A stretch of 9,051 bases of DNA from Synergistaceae bacterium (GCA_031289165.1 JAITPZ010000221.1:1-9051), one strand, 5' to 3'; positions 1-6,261 are shown, counted from the stretch's first letter. Notes: generated by a model from the letters alone, not told the origin. Program-made: numbers and translations.

Positions 1-555
1 TATCGCGTCGAGAACCTCCTTGATGAGTTCCGGGTCCAGGGCCGAGGTCGGTTCGTCGAAGATCATGAGTTGGGGCTCCATCGCCAGCGCGCGTGCGATT
101 GCGACGCGCTGCTGCTGACCGCCGGAAAGCTGCGCCGGAAAAGCGCCCGCCTTATCCCCGAGCCCCAGAGCCTTTAAAATCGCCGCCGCGCGCTCCTCCG
201 CCTCGGCTCTGGGCTGTTTTTTCACCCTGACGGGTGCCAGGGCGACGTTTTCCAGAACTTTGAGGTGCGGGTAGAGGTTGAACGACTGCGCCACGAAGCC
301 GATGTTCGTCCTCAGCCTGTTGAGGTCGGTCGAGGGCGAGTGGACGGAGGTTCCATTGACCCAAATCTCGCCGTCGTCGATATTTTCCAGCGCGTTGACC
401 GTCCGAACGATGGTGCTTTTCCCCGCCCCGCTCGGGCCGATAAACCCGAATACCTGCGACTTCGGAACGTCGACGGAGACGTTTTTCAGGACCTCGAGAG
501 TGCCGAATTTTTTCGATACGTTTCTGATGGAGACCATCATGCCGGGTTCGCTCAT
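1..555 (-). CDS. Polar amino-acid ABC transporter ATP-binding protein (GlnQ/HisP type), 3' end cut by window edge
   Basis: This is the ATPase that powers uptake through the neighbouring permease. It acts on the cytoplasmic face of the membrane. The frame is open for 185 codons from an ATG at 555 to the left edge. The translation shows Walker A GPSGAGKS (residues 40-47), the Q-loop glutamine in GFVAQSF (Q90), the ABC signature LSGGQQQ (143-149), and Walker B LMIFDEP (163-169) with the downstream TSALDPE D-loop. Family members usually have about 240-250 residues, so roughly 55-65 C-terminal residues, including the switch histidine, lie outside the window. The start is supported by an AGGAAGG Shine-Dalgarno about 8 nt upstream and by the family-typical opening (IRNVSKKFG). 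It follows the permease by 19 nt, so the two are co-transcribed. The class (amino-acid importer) is clear; the substrate is not. Confidence 0.95.
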   Translation of the reverse strand, partial: MSEPGMMVSIRNVSKKFGTLEVLKNVSVDVPKSQVFGFIGPSGAGKSTIVRTVNALENIDDGEIWVNGTSVHSPSTDLNRLRTNIGFVAQSFNLYPHLKVLENVALAPVRVKKQPRAEAEERAAAILKALGLGDKAGAFPAQLSGGQQQRVAIARALAMEPQLMIFDEPTSALDPELIKEVLDAI

Positions 556-574
556 CGTCCGCCTTCCTGTACGC

Positions 575-1231
575 TCAGTGATCCATCCGGAACCGGCGCT
601 CGCAGAGGGCGATCAGCCGGGAGAGTCCGAAGGTAATGCAAAAGTAAAGCACCGCGACGAACGTCCATATCTCCACGGATCGAAACGTCGTCGCAACAAG
701 GTTTTTAGCGACCATGGAGAGTTCCACGATGGAGATGACCGACACGAGAGAGGAATCCTTGACCAGAATGATGAACTGCGAGGCCATGGGGGGCAGCACT
801 TTTCGCACCGCCTGCGGCAGGATCACGTAGCGCATGGACTGCATGTAGGTCATTCCGGACGCGCGCGCCGCTTCCATCTGCCCCCTCGGAACGGCCTGAA
901 TGCCCGAACGGACGATTTCGGCCACGAACGCGCCAGAAAAAATTCCCAGCCCCGCGACCCCCGACCAGTAGGGTCCCAGCCTGAGATAACGTCCGAGCAC
1001 GAAAAAAATCCATATAAGCAACACCAGCAGGGGAACGCCCCGGAAAAATTCCACGTACGCGGCGGCGATCGCGCGCAGCAGACGCAGGCGCGACACCCTG
1101 AAAAGCCCGGCGGTCACTCCAATGGGAATGCTGACGAGCAGGGCCCAGAACGAAATTTCGAGAGTCGTGCGCACCCCGGTAAGGAAAAGGGGCAGATTCC
1201 GATAGATGACAGACCAGTTCATGCCGCTCAT
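575..1231 (-). CDS. Polar amino-acid ABC transporter permease (HisM/GlnP family)
   Basis: This is an inner-membrane permease subunit of an amino-acid importer, normally working as a dimer with the adjacent ATPase. The 218-residue product has the usual family length. Hydrophobic segments are visible at about 24-44, 58-80, 90-108 and 187-208. Conserved features are the FFRGVPLLVLL segment (62-72) and the EAA loop EAARASGMTYMQSMRYVILP (120-139), which docks onto the ATPase. The ATG at 1231 has a G-rich GGGGGCGG stretch upstream. A second ATG three codons in (1222) is also possible and would change little. The gene lies 174 nt downstream of the binding-protein gene, and the intervening space is filled by a hairpin and a dispersed repeat. 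It lies 19 nt upstream of the ATPase. Family assignment is firm; specificity is set by the binding protein. Confidence 0.95.
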   Translation of the reverse strand: MSGMNWSVIYRNLPLFLTGVRTTLEISFWALLVSIPIGVTAGLFRVSRLRLLRAIAAAYVEFFRGVPLLVLLIWIFFVLGRYLRLGPYWSGVAGLGIFSGAFVAEIVRSGIQAVPRGQMEAARASGMTYMQSMRYVILPQAVRKVLPPMASQFIILVKDSSLVSVISIVELSMVAKNLVATTFRSVEIWTFVAVLYFCITFGLSRLIALCERRFRMDH

Positions 1232-1274
1232 GATTTCACCGCCCCCGCTCGTCGGATGATAGAGTGAATTTAAG

Positions 1275-1339
1275 TAAAAAGCCTGAAGCTGGAATAGTTG
1301 AAAACGGCTCGCTGTCGAGAAAAACTTTTATCCTCTTAC
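1275..1339 (-). repeat. Dispersed ~65-bp intergenic repeat, copy A
   Basis: When read on the minus strand, this block matches 4702-4764 read on the plus strand. A 21-bp block is identical in both copies (1275-1295, starting TAAAAAGCCTGAAG on the plus strand). A 9-bp block AAAACGGCT is also identical, and a 28-bp segment ending CCTCTTAC has 5 mismatches and no gap. A 5-nt versus 3-nt spacer separates the blocks. Weaker similarity continues past 1339 (AGTAAAC versus AGTTAAAC). In both places the element lies 3' of a gene, in the same orientation relative to that gene, and ends in GGCTTTTTA. A short perfect inverted repeat, GTAAAC-4 nt-GTTTAC, follows at 1341-1356. No coding potential is seen. 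Confidence 0.8.
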
Positions 1340-1370
1340 AGTAAACTCAGGTTTACCATAATTTAAGCGT

Positions 1371-1393
1371 TCAGGGGGTCCGCGACCCCCTGA
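1371..1393. terminator. Perfect 10-bp hairpin between binding-protein and permease genes
   Basis: Arms TCAGGGGGTC and GACCCCCTGA pair perfectly around a 3-nt loop, 12 nt after the stop codon of the solute-binding-protein gene (minus strand). No run of T follows, so this is not a classical intrinsic terminator. In this position, between a binding-protein gene and its permease, such a hairpin commonly protects the upstream mRNA or lowers downstream expression; that role here is inferred. The inner 9-bp arms are identical to those at 8853-8873. Confidence 0.45.
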
Positions 1394-1405
1394 AGTCGTT
1401 TGTCC

Positions 1406-2233
1406 CTACTGCATTTCTTTCAGCCACTCCTTAATGTTGTCCATCCATTTGGTGCGGGAGGCGATCTCCCGGGGGCTGCCCTTATACTGGTACAGGAAGG
1501 AATTCAGCCAGTTGACCATCGCGTAATCGTTGACGCGGCAGGCGATTCCCAGGTTCTCCAGGCTGATGAGGTCGTGAATTCCCCTCACGTCGTCGGGGTT
1601 GCGGGCCTCGTAGACGAGGATTCCGGGCTGATCGTAAATGACGCCGTCGACCTGCCCGTTGACGAGGGCCAGGGACGTTTCGGGAAAGGTCGGGAAGTGG
1701 AGAATTTCGGCCTCTTTAATGATCGACTCCGCCAGAAGGGCGCTGGTCTGTCCCTGGGGGGTCGCGATCTTCTTTCCCTTTTTATCGAGGTCTTTCCAGC
1801 TTTTGGTCCCGGCGTCGCTTTTGCGAACCATCAGGACCTGTCCCGTCTCGAAGTACGGAAGGGAAAAGCTGACGGACAGGGCGCGTTTGCCGGTGATGGA
1901 CATGCCCGAGAGCAGAATGTCGATCTCTCCGGCCTGAAGCGCGGGGATCAGGCCGGCGAACTCGAACTGACGAAATTCCGCGCTGACGCCGAGGGCGTCC
2001 GCGATGGCCCGGCCCACGTCGATGTCATAGCCGATAAATTCGCCCTTCTTATCCATCATTTCGAAAGGATAATAGCCGGGAGCCGAGCCGATAACGATTT
2101 TACCCGCTTTTACGATCTTCTCGAGCGTTCCGTCCGCGGCCTCGGCCGTGAGGGACAACCCCACAACCAGCATACATGCCAAAAGTATCGAAAAAATCCT
2201 GCCCATCCCGCTTCTGCTGCCTTTGCACATCAT
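1406..2233 (-). CDS. Extracellular solute-binding protein, family 3 (polar amino-acid ABC importer)
   Basis: This is a secreted or membrane-anchored binding protein that delivers an amino acid to the neighbouring permease/ATPase. The product has 275 residues. It has a signal sequence: a basic n-region (to R12), a hydrophobic core (13-29), and a likely signal peptidase I site TAEA|AD after A32. An LLAC motif (17-20) resembles a lipobox, so a lipoprotein is possible, although it sits inside the hydrophobic core. The mature chain opens with the family pattern IVIGSAPGYYPFEM (47-60) and GEFIGYDIDVGRAIA (64-78). R117 in MSITGKR and D201 in GVIYDQP are in the positions that usually bind the ligand carboxylate and amino groups. 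A GGAGG Shine-Dalgarno 7 nt upstream fixes the ATG at 2233. The gene follows the guanidino hydrolase by 67 nt, so the substrate may be arginine-like (inferred). Confidence 0.93.
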   Translation of the reverse strand: MMCKGSRSGMGRIFSILLACMLVVGLSLTAEAADGTLEKIVKAGKIVIGSAPGYYPFEMMDKKGEFIGYDIDVGRAIADALGVSAEFRQFEFAGLIPALQAGEIDILLSGMSITGKRALSVSFSLPYFETGQVLMVRKSDAGTKSWKDLDKKGKKIATPQGQTSALLAESIIKEAEILHFPTFPETSLALVNGQVDGVIYDQPGILVYEARNPDDVRGIHDLISLENLGIACRVNDYAMVNWLNSFLYQYKGSPREIASRTKWMDNIKEWLKEMQ

Positions 2234-2300
2234 TCTCGCACCTCCATGATTTTCGAAGACCCAGGGCCTCCGTTTGTTTTACCCGAGTTTCATGATCCGG

Positions 2301-3263
2301 CTATACGGGGTCTCTTTCGAGGAAGGCCGTCATGCAGTGAAGGGAGCCGAAGCCCTTCATCAGCTCGTCGACCTCCGTCTCGATAACCTCGACGCCGTTT
2401 CGTTCGAGGACTGCCTTTGTTTTCGGGTTTCCCCCGGCCGCCACGACCCTGCCCGGTTCGAGCGCCACGAGGTTGACGGCCGATCCGTACTTGACCTCCT
2501 CCGGCGAGGGGGCCTCGATGATCTGAAATCCCCTTCGAATCAGGGCGTCGACGACGTCGTAAGGAACCTGCCAGGGGAAAATCAGCAGCTTCTTTTTATC
2601 CACGGGGTTCATCAGGCCGTCGAGGTGCGCGTGTCCCCAGGGGATCTGAAAGCGCAGGATGTTGACGACGCCCATGGCCCGCAGGACGTCCTCGACCTGG
2701 CGGACACCCTCTTCGTTGCTGCGAACGCCCGTGCCGAGGACGATGGTCTCGCGGTCGATCCACAGTCCGCAGGCGCCCTCGAAGATCCCCCGGCCGGAAA
2801 TCGTGCGGACGATCGGGCACCCGATTTTTGCGAGAGCCAGGGCGACGGCCCGCTCCTCGCCGCGGCGGAAGGACGTCGCCTGACGGCAGACAATGGCCCC
2901 CTCCGGGGTTCCGAGCACGTTATCGCGCATGAAAATCGCGTTCGGTCGGTCCTCGCGCTGTTCCTCCACGTAAAAGACATCGGCTCCCGCCGAGCGGTAG
3001 ATTTCCGCCATCGCGTCGTGCTGGTCGCGGGCCTTCGCCGGGTCCATCACGTCCTTCCAGCGCCAGTCGGCGGGGTTTTTGACGATCTCTATCTCCCTGC
3101 CCGGCCGGCGCAGCAAAACGGCCCGGAGTTTGCCCACCTCGGAGGAAACGCTCCACCTGCGCCCCCAGGCGGAGACCAGGTTTTCTTCAAACGTGGAAGG
3201 GTCCGAAAACCATTTTTCTCCATAGTCATCCAACTTTTGCGTCAATATATCCGCCTCGCTCAC
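2301..3263 (-). CDS. Arginine deiminase/dimethylarginine dimethylaminohydrolase-superfamily guanidino hydrolase
   Basis: This enzyme belongs to the fold that cleaves or transfers guanidino groups (arginine deiminase, DDAH, amidinotransferases). Such enzymes use a catalytic Cys-His pair and acidic residues that hold the guanidinium. Numbered from the GTG start (320 residues), the sequence shows FMRDN (111-115), GIFEG with E162, the histidine motif WGHAHLDG with H213 and D215, and a C-terminal GSLHCMT with the candidate nucleophile C310. The H-x-D pattern is closer to arginine deiminase than to DDAH, but the exact substrate cannot be read from sequence. I prefer the GTG at 3263 because a GGGAGG Shine-Dalgarno ends 7 nt before it; the in-frame ATG at 3287 (8 codons longer) has no good ribosome site. 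It heads the ABC transporter operon and is divergent to the M20 gene, suggesting a guanidino amino-acid catabolic unit. It is cytoplasmic, with no signal peptide. Confidence 0.88.
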   Translation of the reverse strand: MSEADILTQKLDDYGEKWFSDPSTFEENLVSAWGRRWSVSSEVGKLRAVLLRRPGREIEIVKNPADWRWKDVMDPAKARDQHDAMAEIYRSAGADVFYVEEQREDRPNAIFMRDNVLGTPEGAIVCRQATSFRRGEERAVALALAKIGCPIVRTISGRGIFEGACGLWIDRETIVLGTGVRSNEEGVRQVEDVLRAMGVVNILRFQIPWGHAHLDGLMNPVDKKKLLIFPWQVPYDVVDALIRRGFQIIEAPSPEEVKYGSAVNLVALEPGRVVAAGGNPKTKAVLERNGVEVIETEVDELMKGFGSLHCMTAFLERDPV

Positions 3264-3270
3264 ACGACCG

Positions 3271-3276
3271 CCTCCC
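3271..3276 (-). promoter_or_regulatory. Ribosome binding site that selects the GTG start at 3263
   Basis: The minus-strand reading is GGGAGG, 7 nt before the GTG at 3263-3261. It lies inside the reading frame that would begin at the upstream ATG (3287), which itself is preceded only by an A-rich stretch. This decides in favour of the shorter protein. Confidence 0.6.
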
Positions 3277-3324
3277 GCGTAACGCATACGCTTTCACTTT
3301 TGCTTTTGCATAATCTTGCACTTT

Positions 3325-3353
3325 TTATGATTAACGCACCGTTGCATTATAAC
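3325..3353 (+). promoter_or_regulatory. Candidate overlapping divergent promoters between hydrolase operon and M20 gene
   Basis: The A+T-rich stretch ATTATAAC gives a -10 box on both strands. On the minus strand it reads TATAAT (3351-3346), a perfect match, but no convincing -35 is found 16-18 bp upstream. On the plus strand it reads TATAAC (3348-3353), with TTATGA (3325-3330) 17 bp upstream as a weak -35. Start points would be near 3339 (minus) and 3360 (plus). A near-perfect -35 TTGACA at 3449-3454 is a second plus-strand option, but its -10 (AATCGA, 3472-3477) is poor. If the boxes at 3346-3353 are used, the two transcription units compete for the same site. This is a motif reading only. 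Confidence 0.35.
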
Positions 3354-3499
3354 GCACTTCGGTTAAAGTCCGAGAAAACTTCAAACCCCGGGAATCACCC
3401 ACGGGAGGGAGCCTGTTGAGAAAGCGGCGGACGGGCATCGTGTTATCATTGACAAAATTCGGTCAAGTGAAAATCGATTCGTGGAGAAGGGGTGTTTAC

Positions 3500-4705
3500 A
3501 TGTTCGACGTAAAGGCGCGGGCAAAGGCCATGAACCCGCGGATGGTCGAGTGGCGGAGGCACATCCACGCCGCGCCGGAACTGGGGCTGGAGCTTCCTCA
3601 GACGGAGGCATTCGTCGTGGGGGAGCTCAAAAAAATGGGCGTCGAAAAAATTCGGCAGGGCGTCGGCGGGCACGGCGTCGTCGCTCTGATCGAGGGGGCG
3701 AAGCCAGGGAAGGTGTTGGGTATTCGCGCCGACATGGACGCGCTGAACATGGCGGAGGACACGGGGCTTCCCTTCGCCTCGAAAAACGGCTGGATGCACG
3801 CCTGCGGGCACGACGCCCACACGGCCATGCTCCTTGGCGCGGCGGCGATGCTTATGGAGAGCAAAAACGAACTCGCGGGTACGGTGAAGCTGATATTCCA
3901 GCCCTCCGAGGAGAACGGGTTCGGGGGTCCCGCCATGCTCGCGGACGGCGTGCTCGAAAACCCGAAGGTCGACGCCATCGTCGGGCTGCACACGGGCGGG
4001 CTCTGGAAGGGGGCCGTCGCCGGGGAGATCGGCTATCGCTTCGGCCCCATGATGGCCTCCTCGGACTTTTTCGTCGTCACCTTCACCGGCAAAGGCGGAC
4101 ACGGCGCGACGCCGCACCTGACCGTGGACCCCATCTCCATCGCCTGTCACGCTTACACGACGCTCCAGACGATCGTCAGCCGCGAGACCAGCCCACTGGA
4201 CTCGGTCGTCGTCACCATCGCCTCGCTTCACGCGGGCACGGCCAACAACGTCATTCCCCCGACCTGCAGGATGGAGGGGACGCTTCGCGCGCTGACCCCC
4301 GAAAGGCGCAAATACATTCAGGATCGCCTCAAACAGGTTTGCGAGGAGATCGCGCACGCGATGTTGGGCAGCGCGACCGTGGAGTACCAGTACGCCCCCC
4401 CGCCGGTCGTCAACGACCGGGAGATGACGGAAAAGCTGCGCAGGGCGGCGTCGGACCTTCTGGGCGCCGATCACGTCCACGAGGTGGAGGAGCCCACTAT
4501 GGGCGCGGAGGATATGGCGTATTTCCTGGAAAAGGTTCCGGGGACGTTCTTCTATCACCCCTCGTTCCGCGAGGGCGGCTTCCCGCACCACCACCCGAAG
4601 TTCGACATCGACGAGAGCGTCCTGTGGATCGGTGCGGGGACCTTCGCGCAGTTCGCACTGACCTGGCGGCTGGAGCAGAGATACCGCGGTTTAACTGTAA
4701 GGTAA
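3500..4705 (+). CDS. M20-family metallo-amidohydrolase (aminoacylase / hippurate hydrolase / IAA-amino-acid hydrolase type)
   Basis: This is a cytoplasmic zinc-type hydrolase that removes an acyl or aminoacyl group from N-acylated amino acids or similar amides. The product has 401 residues, typical for M20D enzymes. Visible motifs are WRRHIHAAPELG (18-29), RADMDALNM (76-84), MHACGHDAHT (99-108) with metal ligands C102 and H104, FQPSEEN (133-139) with the catalytic glutamate pair, GLHTG (162-166) with H164, the dimerisation-domain GKGGHGATPH (197-206), MGAEDMAYFLEKVPG (334-348), and a C-terminal HHHPKFDIDE (363-372) supplying the last histidine. The ATG at 3500 is chosen because AAGGGGTG lies 5 nt upstream and family similarity begins there. 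An in-frame TTG at 3416 would add 28 unconserved residues. It is divergent from the hydrolase/transporter operon. The natural substrate is unknown; an N-acyl amino acid or a guanidino conjugate would fit the context. Confidence 0.93.
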   Translation: MFDVKARAKAMNPRMVEWRRHIHAAPELGLELPQTEAFVVGELKKMGVEKIRQGVGGHGVVALIEGAKPGKVLGIRADMDALNMAEDTGLPFASKNGWMHACGHDAHTAMLLGAAAMLMESKNELAGTVKLIFQPSEENGFGGPAMLADGVLENPKVDAIVGLHTGGLWKGAVAGEIGYRFGPMMASSDFFVVTFTGKGGHGATPHLTVDPISIACHAYTTLQTIVSRETSPLDSVVVTIASLHAGTANNVIPPTCRMEGTLRALTPERRKYIQDRLKQVCEEIAHAMLGSATVEYQYAPPPVVNDREMTEKLRRAASDLLGADHVHEVEEPTMGAEDMAYFLEKVPGTFFYHPSFREGGFPHHHPKFDIDESVLWIGAGTFAQFALTWRLEQRYRGLTVR

Positions 4706-4764
4706 GAGGCTGAAAGTTTTCCCTGACAGTAAGCCGTTTTTAGATTCCAGCTTCAGGCTTTTTA
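4702..4764 (+). repeat. Dispersed ~65-bp intergenic repeat, copy B (overlaps M20 stop codon)
   Basis: This is the second copy of the element at 1275-1339, in opposite chromosomal orientation but again sense-oriented directly 3' of a gene. It begins in the last arginine codon of the M20 gene (AGG) and its TAA stop, and ends GGCTTTTTA. Within it, AAGCC (4731-4735) and GGCTT (4757-4761) could pair ahead of a short T-run. The equivalent pairing in copy A keeps the stem with a G-T wobble, so a weak 3'-end structure may be conserved. Function is unknown. Confidence 0.8.
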
Positions 4765-4789
4765 TCTGAAAAAGGAAGCGCTGAATAAT

Positions 4790-4813
4790 CAGGGGGGCTC
4801 GTTGGCCCCCCTG
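4790..4813. terminator. Strong hairpin between convergent genes, likely bidirectional terminator
   Basis: Arms CAGGGGGGC (4790-4798) and GCCCCCCTG (4805-4813) pair perfectly around the 6-nt loop TCGTTG. It lies 10 nt past the stop of the minus-strand membrane gene and 84 nt past the M20 stop, in the position of a shared terminator. The minus-strand transcript continues ATTATT, a weak T-tract; the plus strand has none. The arms resemble, but do not equal, those at 1371-1393 and 8853-8873. Confidence 0.5.
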
Positions 4814-4823
4814 TGCCTTACTC

Positions 4824-5486
4824 TCAGTCGCTCATTTTTTTCAGCCACGGGGCGGCGGCGATGTCCATGACCAGGACGACTCCGCAGACTATCATCATCA
4901 GCGAGGCCGGCATCCGAATCAGAAGCGGAACGCGCGGCAGCCTCCTGGATAAAAACGCCGCCCCGCCGAAGGGGGAGTGGAGCCAGCGAAACAGGATCTC
5001 GATCGGGGACACCCACGCCTTGAAATCGTTCGGATCCAGGGTGGAGAGTATCCATCCCAGAAGGAACCCCCACATGGGCAGGGAGCGGGGGAAGGGCAGG
5101 TCGGCCAGAAAATGGTCGACCAGGGCGAGGGAACCGTACCCGGCGTCGCGCAGGGCAAAATACCAGCAGATCACGACTGACAGCGCGCACCAGTAAAGCG
5201 CCGTCAGCACGAAAAACTTCTGATGCAGCTGAAACTTCGCCATGACGTGCGTCACGTTGACGAGCAGCAGCAGCACGAGCGCCCACCGCATCGCGGGGTA
5301 ATAGCTCAACAGCGAGACGACTTTTCCGCGTTCGCTCGTCTTTCTTTTTCTCTTCCCGCGGGAATGCCGCCCGTCGCCTTCAATCTGCTCCCTGATGAGC
5401 AGGTAGCGTTCGTACTCATCCTGGTTCCCGTGTTGCCCGGAGTTCCAGTAGCCCTCTTCTTCAGTCTCGTGTTTTCCCTTGGGCAT
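4824..5486 (-). CDS. Membrane protein of unknown function with charged N-terminal cytoplasmic region
   Basis: I do not recognise the family. The 220-residue product starts with about 60 hydrophilic, strongly charged residues (acidic to residue 37, then a basic patch RGKRKRK at 43-49). It continues with hydrophobic segments at about 67-83, 91-111, 135-150 and 191-211, consistent with four membrane passes. It ends in a short charged tail (KKMSD). The basic patch before the first segment favours a cytoplasmic N-terminus. The ATG at 5486 is chosen for the AGAGGA Shine-Dalgarno just upstream. The same frame stays open to beyond 5861, but that extension is antisense-like sequence within the neighbouring gene. 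It starts 26 nt after the stop of the other membrane gene, so the two form an operon ending at the 4790-4813 hairpin. No catalytic motif is visible. Confidence 0.75.
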   Translation of the reverse strand: MPKGKHETEEEGYWNSGQHGNQDEYERYLLIREQIEGDGRHSRGKRKRKTSERGKVVSLLSYYPAMRWALVLLLLVNVTHVMAKFQLHQKFFVLTALYWCALSVVICWYFALRDAGYGSLALVDHFLADLPFPRSLPMWGFLLGWILSTLDPNDFKAWVSPIEILFRWLHSPFGGAAFLSRRLPRVPLLIRMPASLMMIVCGVVLVMDIAAAPWLKKMSD

Positions 5487-5512
5487 GATTTCCTCTTCAG
5501 ATATCGAATTTT

Positions 5513-6016
5513 TTAAAACATAAAATAAAACAGCTTTCGGTACAGCAGACAGAGAAAGACGAGGATCACGATCCCGCCCGCAAAGCGCAGGCGATGAATT
5601 CGAAGCGTGAAAAACGTCATCAGCAGGGGCGAGAGACCGGCAAAAATGAAAATATTTTTCAGAATCCGCGGGTTCAGGAGCGAACGAGCGGGGTAAACGA
5701 TCAGAATCGCCAGCAGGTCGAGAAGGAGCGCCGTGAGAAAGGCCGTTTTCGCCGTCGGTCGTTTTCCAAGGAAAACCCGTATCGCACAGGCCGGAGCCAG
5801 ATGGATAATATAGAAAATACTCTGGGCGTTGAAGATGGAGTAAAGCGTATTGAGATACCACGGAAGGATCAGAGCAAACGTGACGTCGTGATACCGCAGC
5901 AACATCAGGGTCAGCAGAACCGGAATGCCGAAATACACCGCCAGCGCCGCGACAAGCCCCGTCGTTTCGTGCATGAAAACGGGAAGAAGGTTCTCGCTCT
6001 CAGGTTTATCCCACAT
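5513..6016 (-). CDS. Multi-pass membrane protein of unknown function
   Basis: I do not recognise the family. The 167-residue product is almost entirely hydrophobic, with membrane segments at about 20-40, 45-62, 64-80, 91-109, 121-138 and 145-160. Short polar links include WDKPESEN at the N-terminus and GKRPTAK (84-90). The overall shape resembles small multi-pass families such as Yip1-like proteins, but I see no signature to confirm that. The ATG at 6016 is chosen because a GGAGG Shine-Dalgarno lies 8 nt before it. A longer frame starting at TTG 6082 lacks any ribosome site. By eye the gene is more A+T-rich than its neighbours, which may reflect its hydrophobic composition or transfer. It is the first gene of a two-gene unit with a good candidate promoter at 6158-6186, giving a leader of roughly 135 nt. 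Confidence 0.75.
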   Translation of the reverse strand: MWDKPESENLLPVFMHETTGLVAALAVYFGIPVLLTLMLLRYHDVTFALILPWYLNTLYSIFNAQSIFYIIHLAPACAIRVFLGKRPTAKTAFLTALLLDLLAILIVYPARSLLNPRILKNIFIFAGLSPLLMTFFTLRIHRLRFAGGIVILVFLCLLYRKLFYFMF

Positions 6017-6024
6017 AAACCACG

Positions 6025-6029
6025 CCTCC
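6025..6029 (-). promoter_or_regulatory. Ribosome binding site that selects the ATG start at 6016
   Basis: The minus-strand reading is GGAGG, 8 nt before the ATG. It lies inside the frame opened by the upstream TTG at 6082, whose own upstream sequence (GCCTTTTGTG, repeated) offers no Shine-Dalgarno. This supports the shorter protein. Confidence 0.6.
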
Positions 6030-6078
6030 GGACAAGTGTTCTCAGCCAGCCTGAAATAAAAGGCCCAAAGTCGCCGCA

Positions 6079-6104
6079 ACAAAAGGCAACCACAAAAGGC
6101 AACT
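6079..6104. repeat. Two tandem copies of a 13-bp unit in the membrane-gene leader
   Basis: ACAAAAGGCAAC occurs at 6079-6090 and again at 6092-6103, a 13-bp period. It falls in the predicted 5' leader of the membrane-gene operon, downstream of its promoter. It could be a protein-binding site on DNA or RNA, or a chance duplication. Confidence 0.55.
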
Positions 6105-6157
6105 TCCGCATGTCAGTTAAGCACTTCTTTAACGCAATCCGCTGTTAACTCGCACGC

Positions 6158-6186
6158 ATTATCTCATACCCCGGGGAAATTTCCAA
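6158..6186 (-). promoter_or_regulatory. Candidate sigma-70 promoter for the membrane-gene operon, with overlapping palindromes
   Basis: Read on the minus strand: -35 TTGGAA (6186-6181), a 17-bp spacer, and -10 GATAAT (6163-6158) preceded by TGA, an extended -10. Transcription would start near 6151. Two palindromes overlap it: CCCCGGGG (6169-6176) in the spacer and GGAAATTTCC (6175-6184), which covers part of the -35. Their position is that of a repressor operator, but the cognate regulator is not in the window. Confidence 0.5.
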
Positions 6187-6219
6187 TTTACACAAATCTT
6201 CCATAAATTGAGGGGCGAA

Positions 6220-6261
6220 ATGATTTACAATGATAAAAGAGGACAACGAAACAGGTCGTAA
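6220..6261 (+). CDS. Possible leader peptide (13 codons) upstream of the DUF362 operon
   Basis: ATG at 6220 opens a 13-codon frame encoding MIYNDKRGQRNRS with a TAA stop at 6259-6261. A GAGGGG ribosome-site candidate lies at 6210-6215, well spaced. Three of 13 codons are arginine and are the uncommon AGA, CGA and AGG. The stop codon overlaps the first two bases of the left arm of the terminator hairpin at 6260-6302, so a ribosome sitting at the stop would cover that arm. This is the layout of a translated attenuator leader. A short frame with a Shine-Dalgarno-like sequence can arise by chance, and no clear promoter is seen upstream of it, so confidence is low. Confidence 0.35.
   Translation: MIYNDKRGQRNRS

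Noticed and set aside
278..1267. Plus-strand open frames opposite the ABC transporter, binding protein and hydrolase genes (278-1267, 1400-2386, 2274-3419)
   Set aside because: These are mirror frames of conserved ABC, solute-binding and hydrolase genes, with no coherent domain content.
3416..3499. TTG start at 3416 with a GGAGG 7 nt upstream, which would add 28 residues to the M20 enzyme
   Set aside because: The extension has no family similarity, M20 enzymes begin near the ATG at 3500, and that ATG has its own ribosome site. Kept as a minor possibility.
5487..5861. In-frame upstream extension of the membrane protein starting at 5486
   Set aside because: It runs through the other membrane gene in a different frame and lacks a ribosome site; AGAGGA before 5486 fixes the start.
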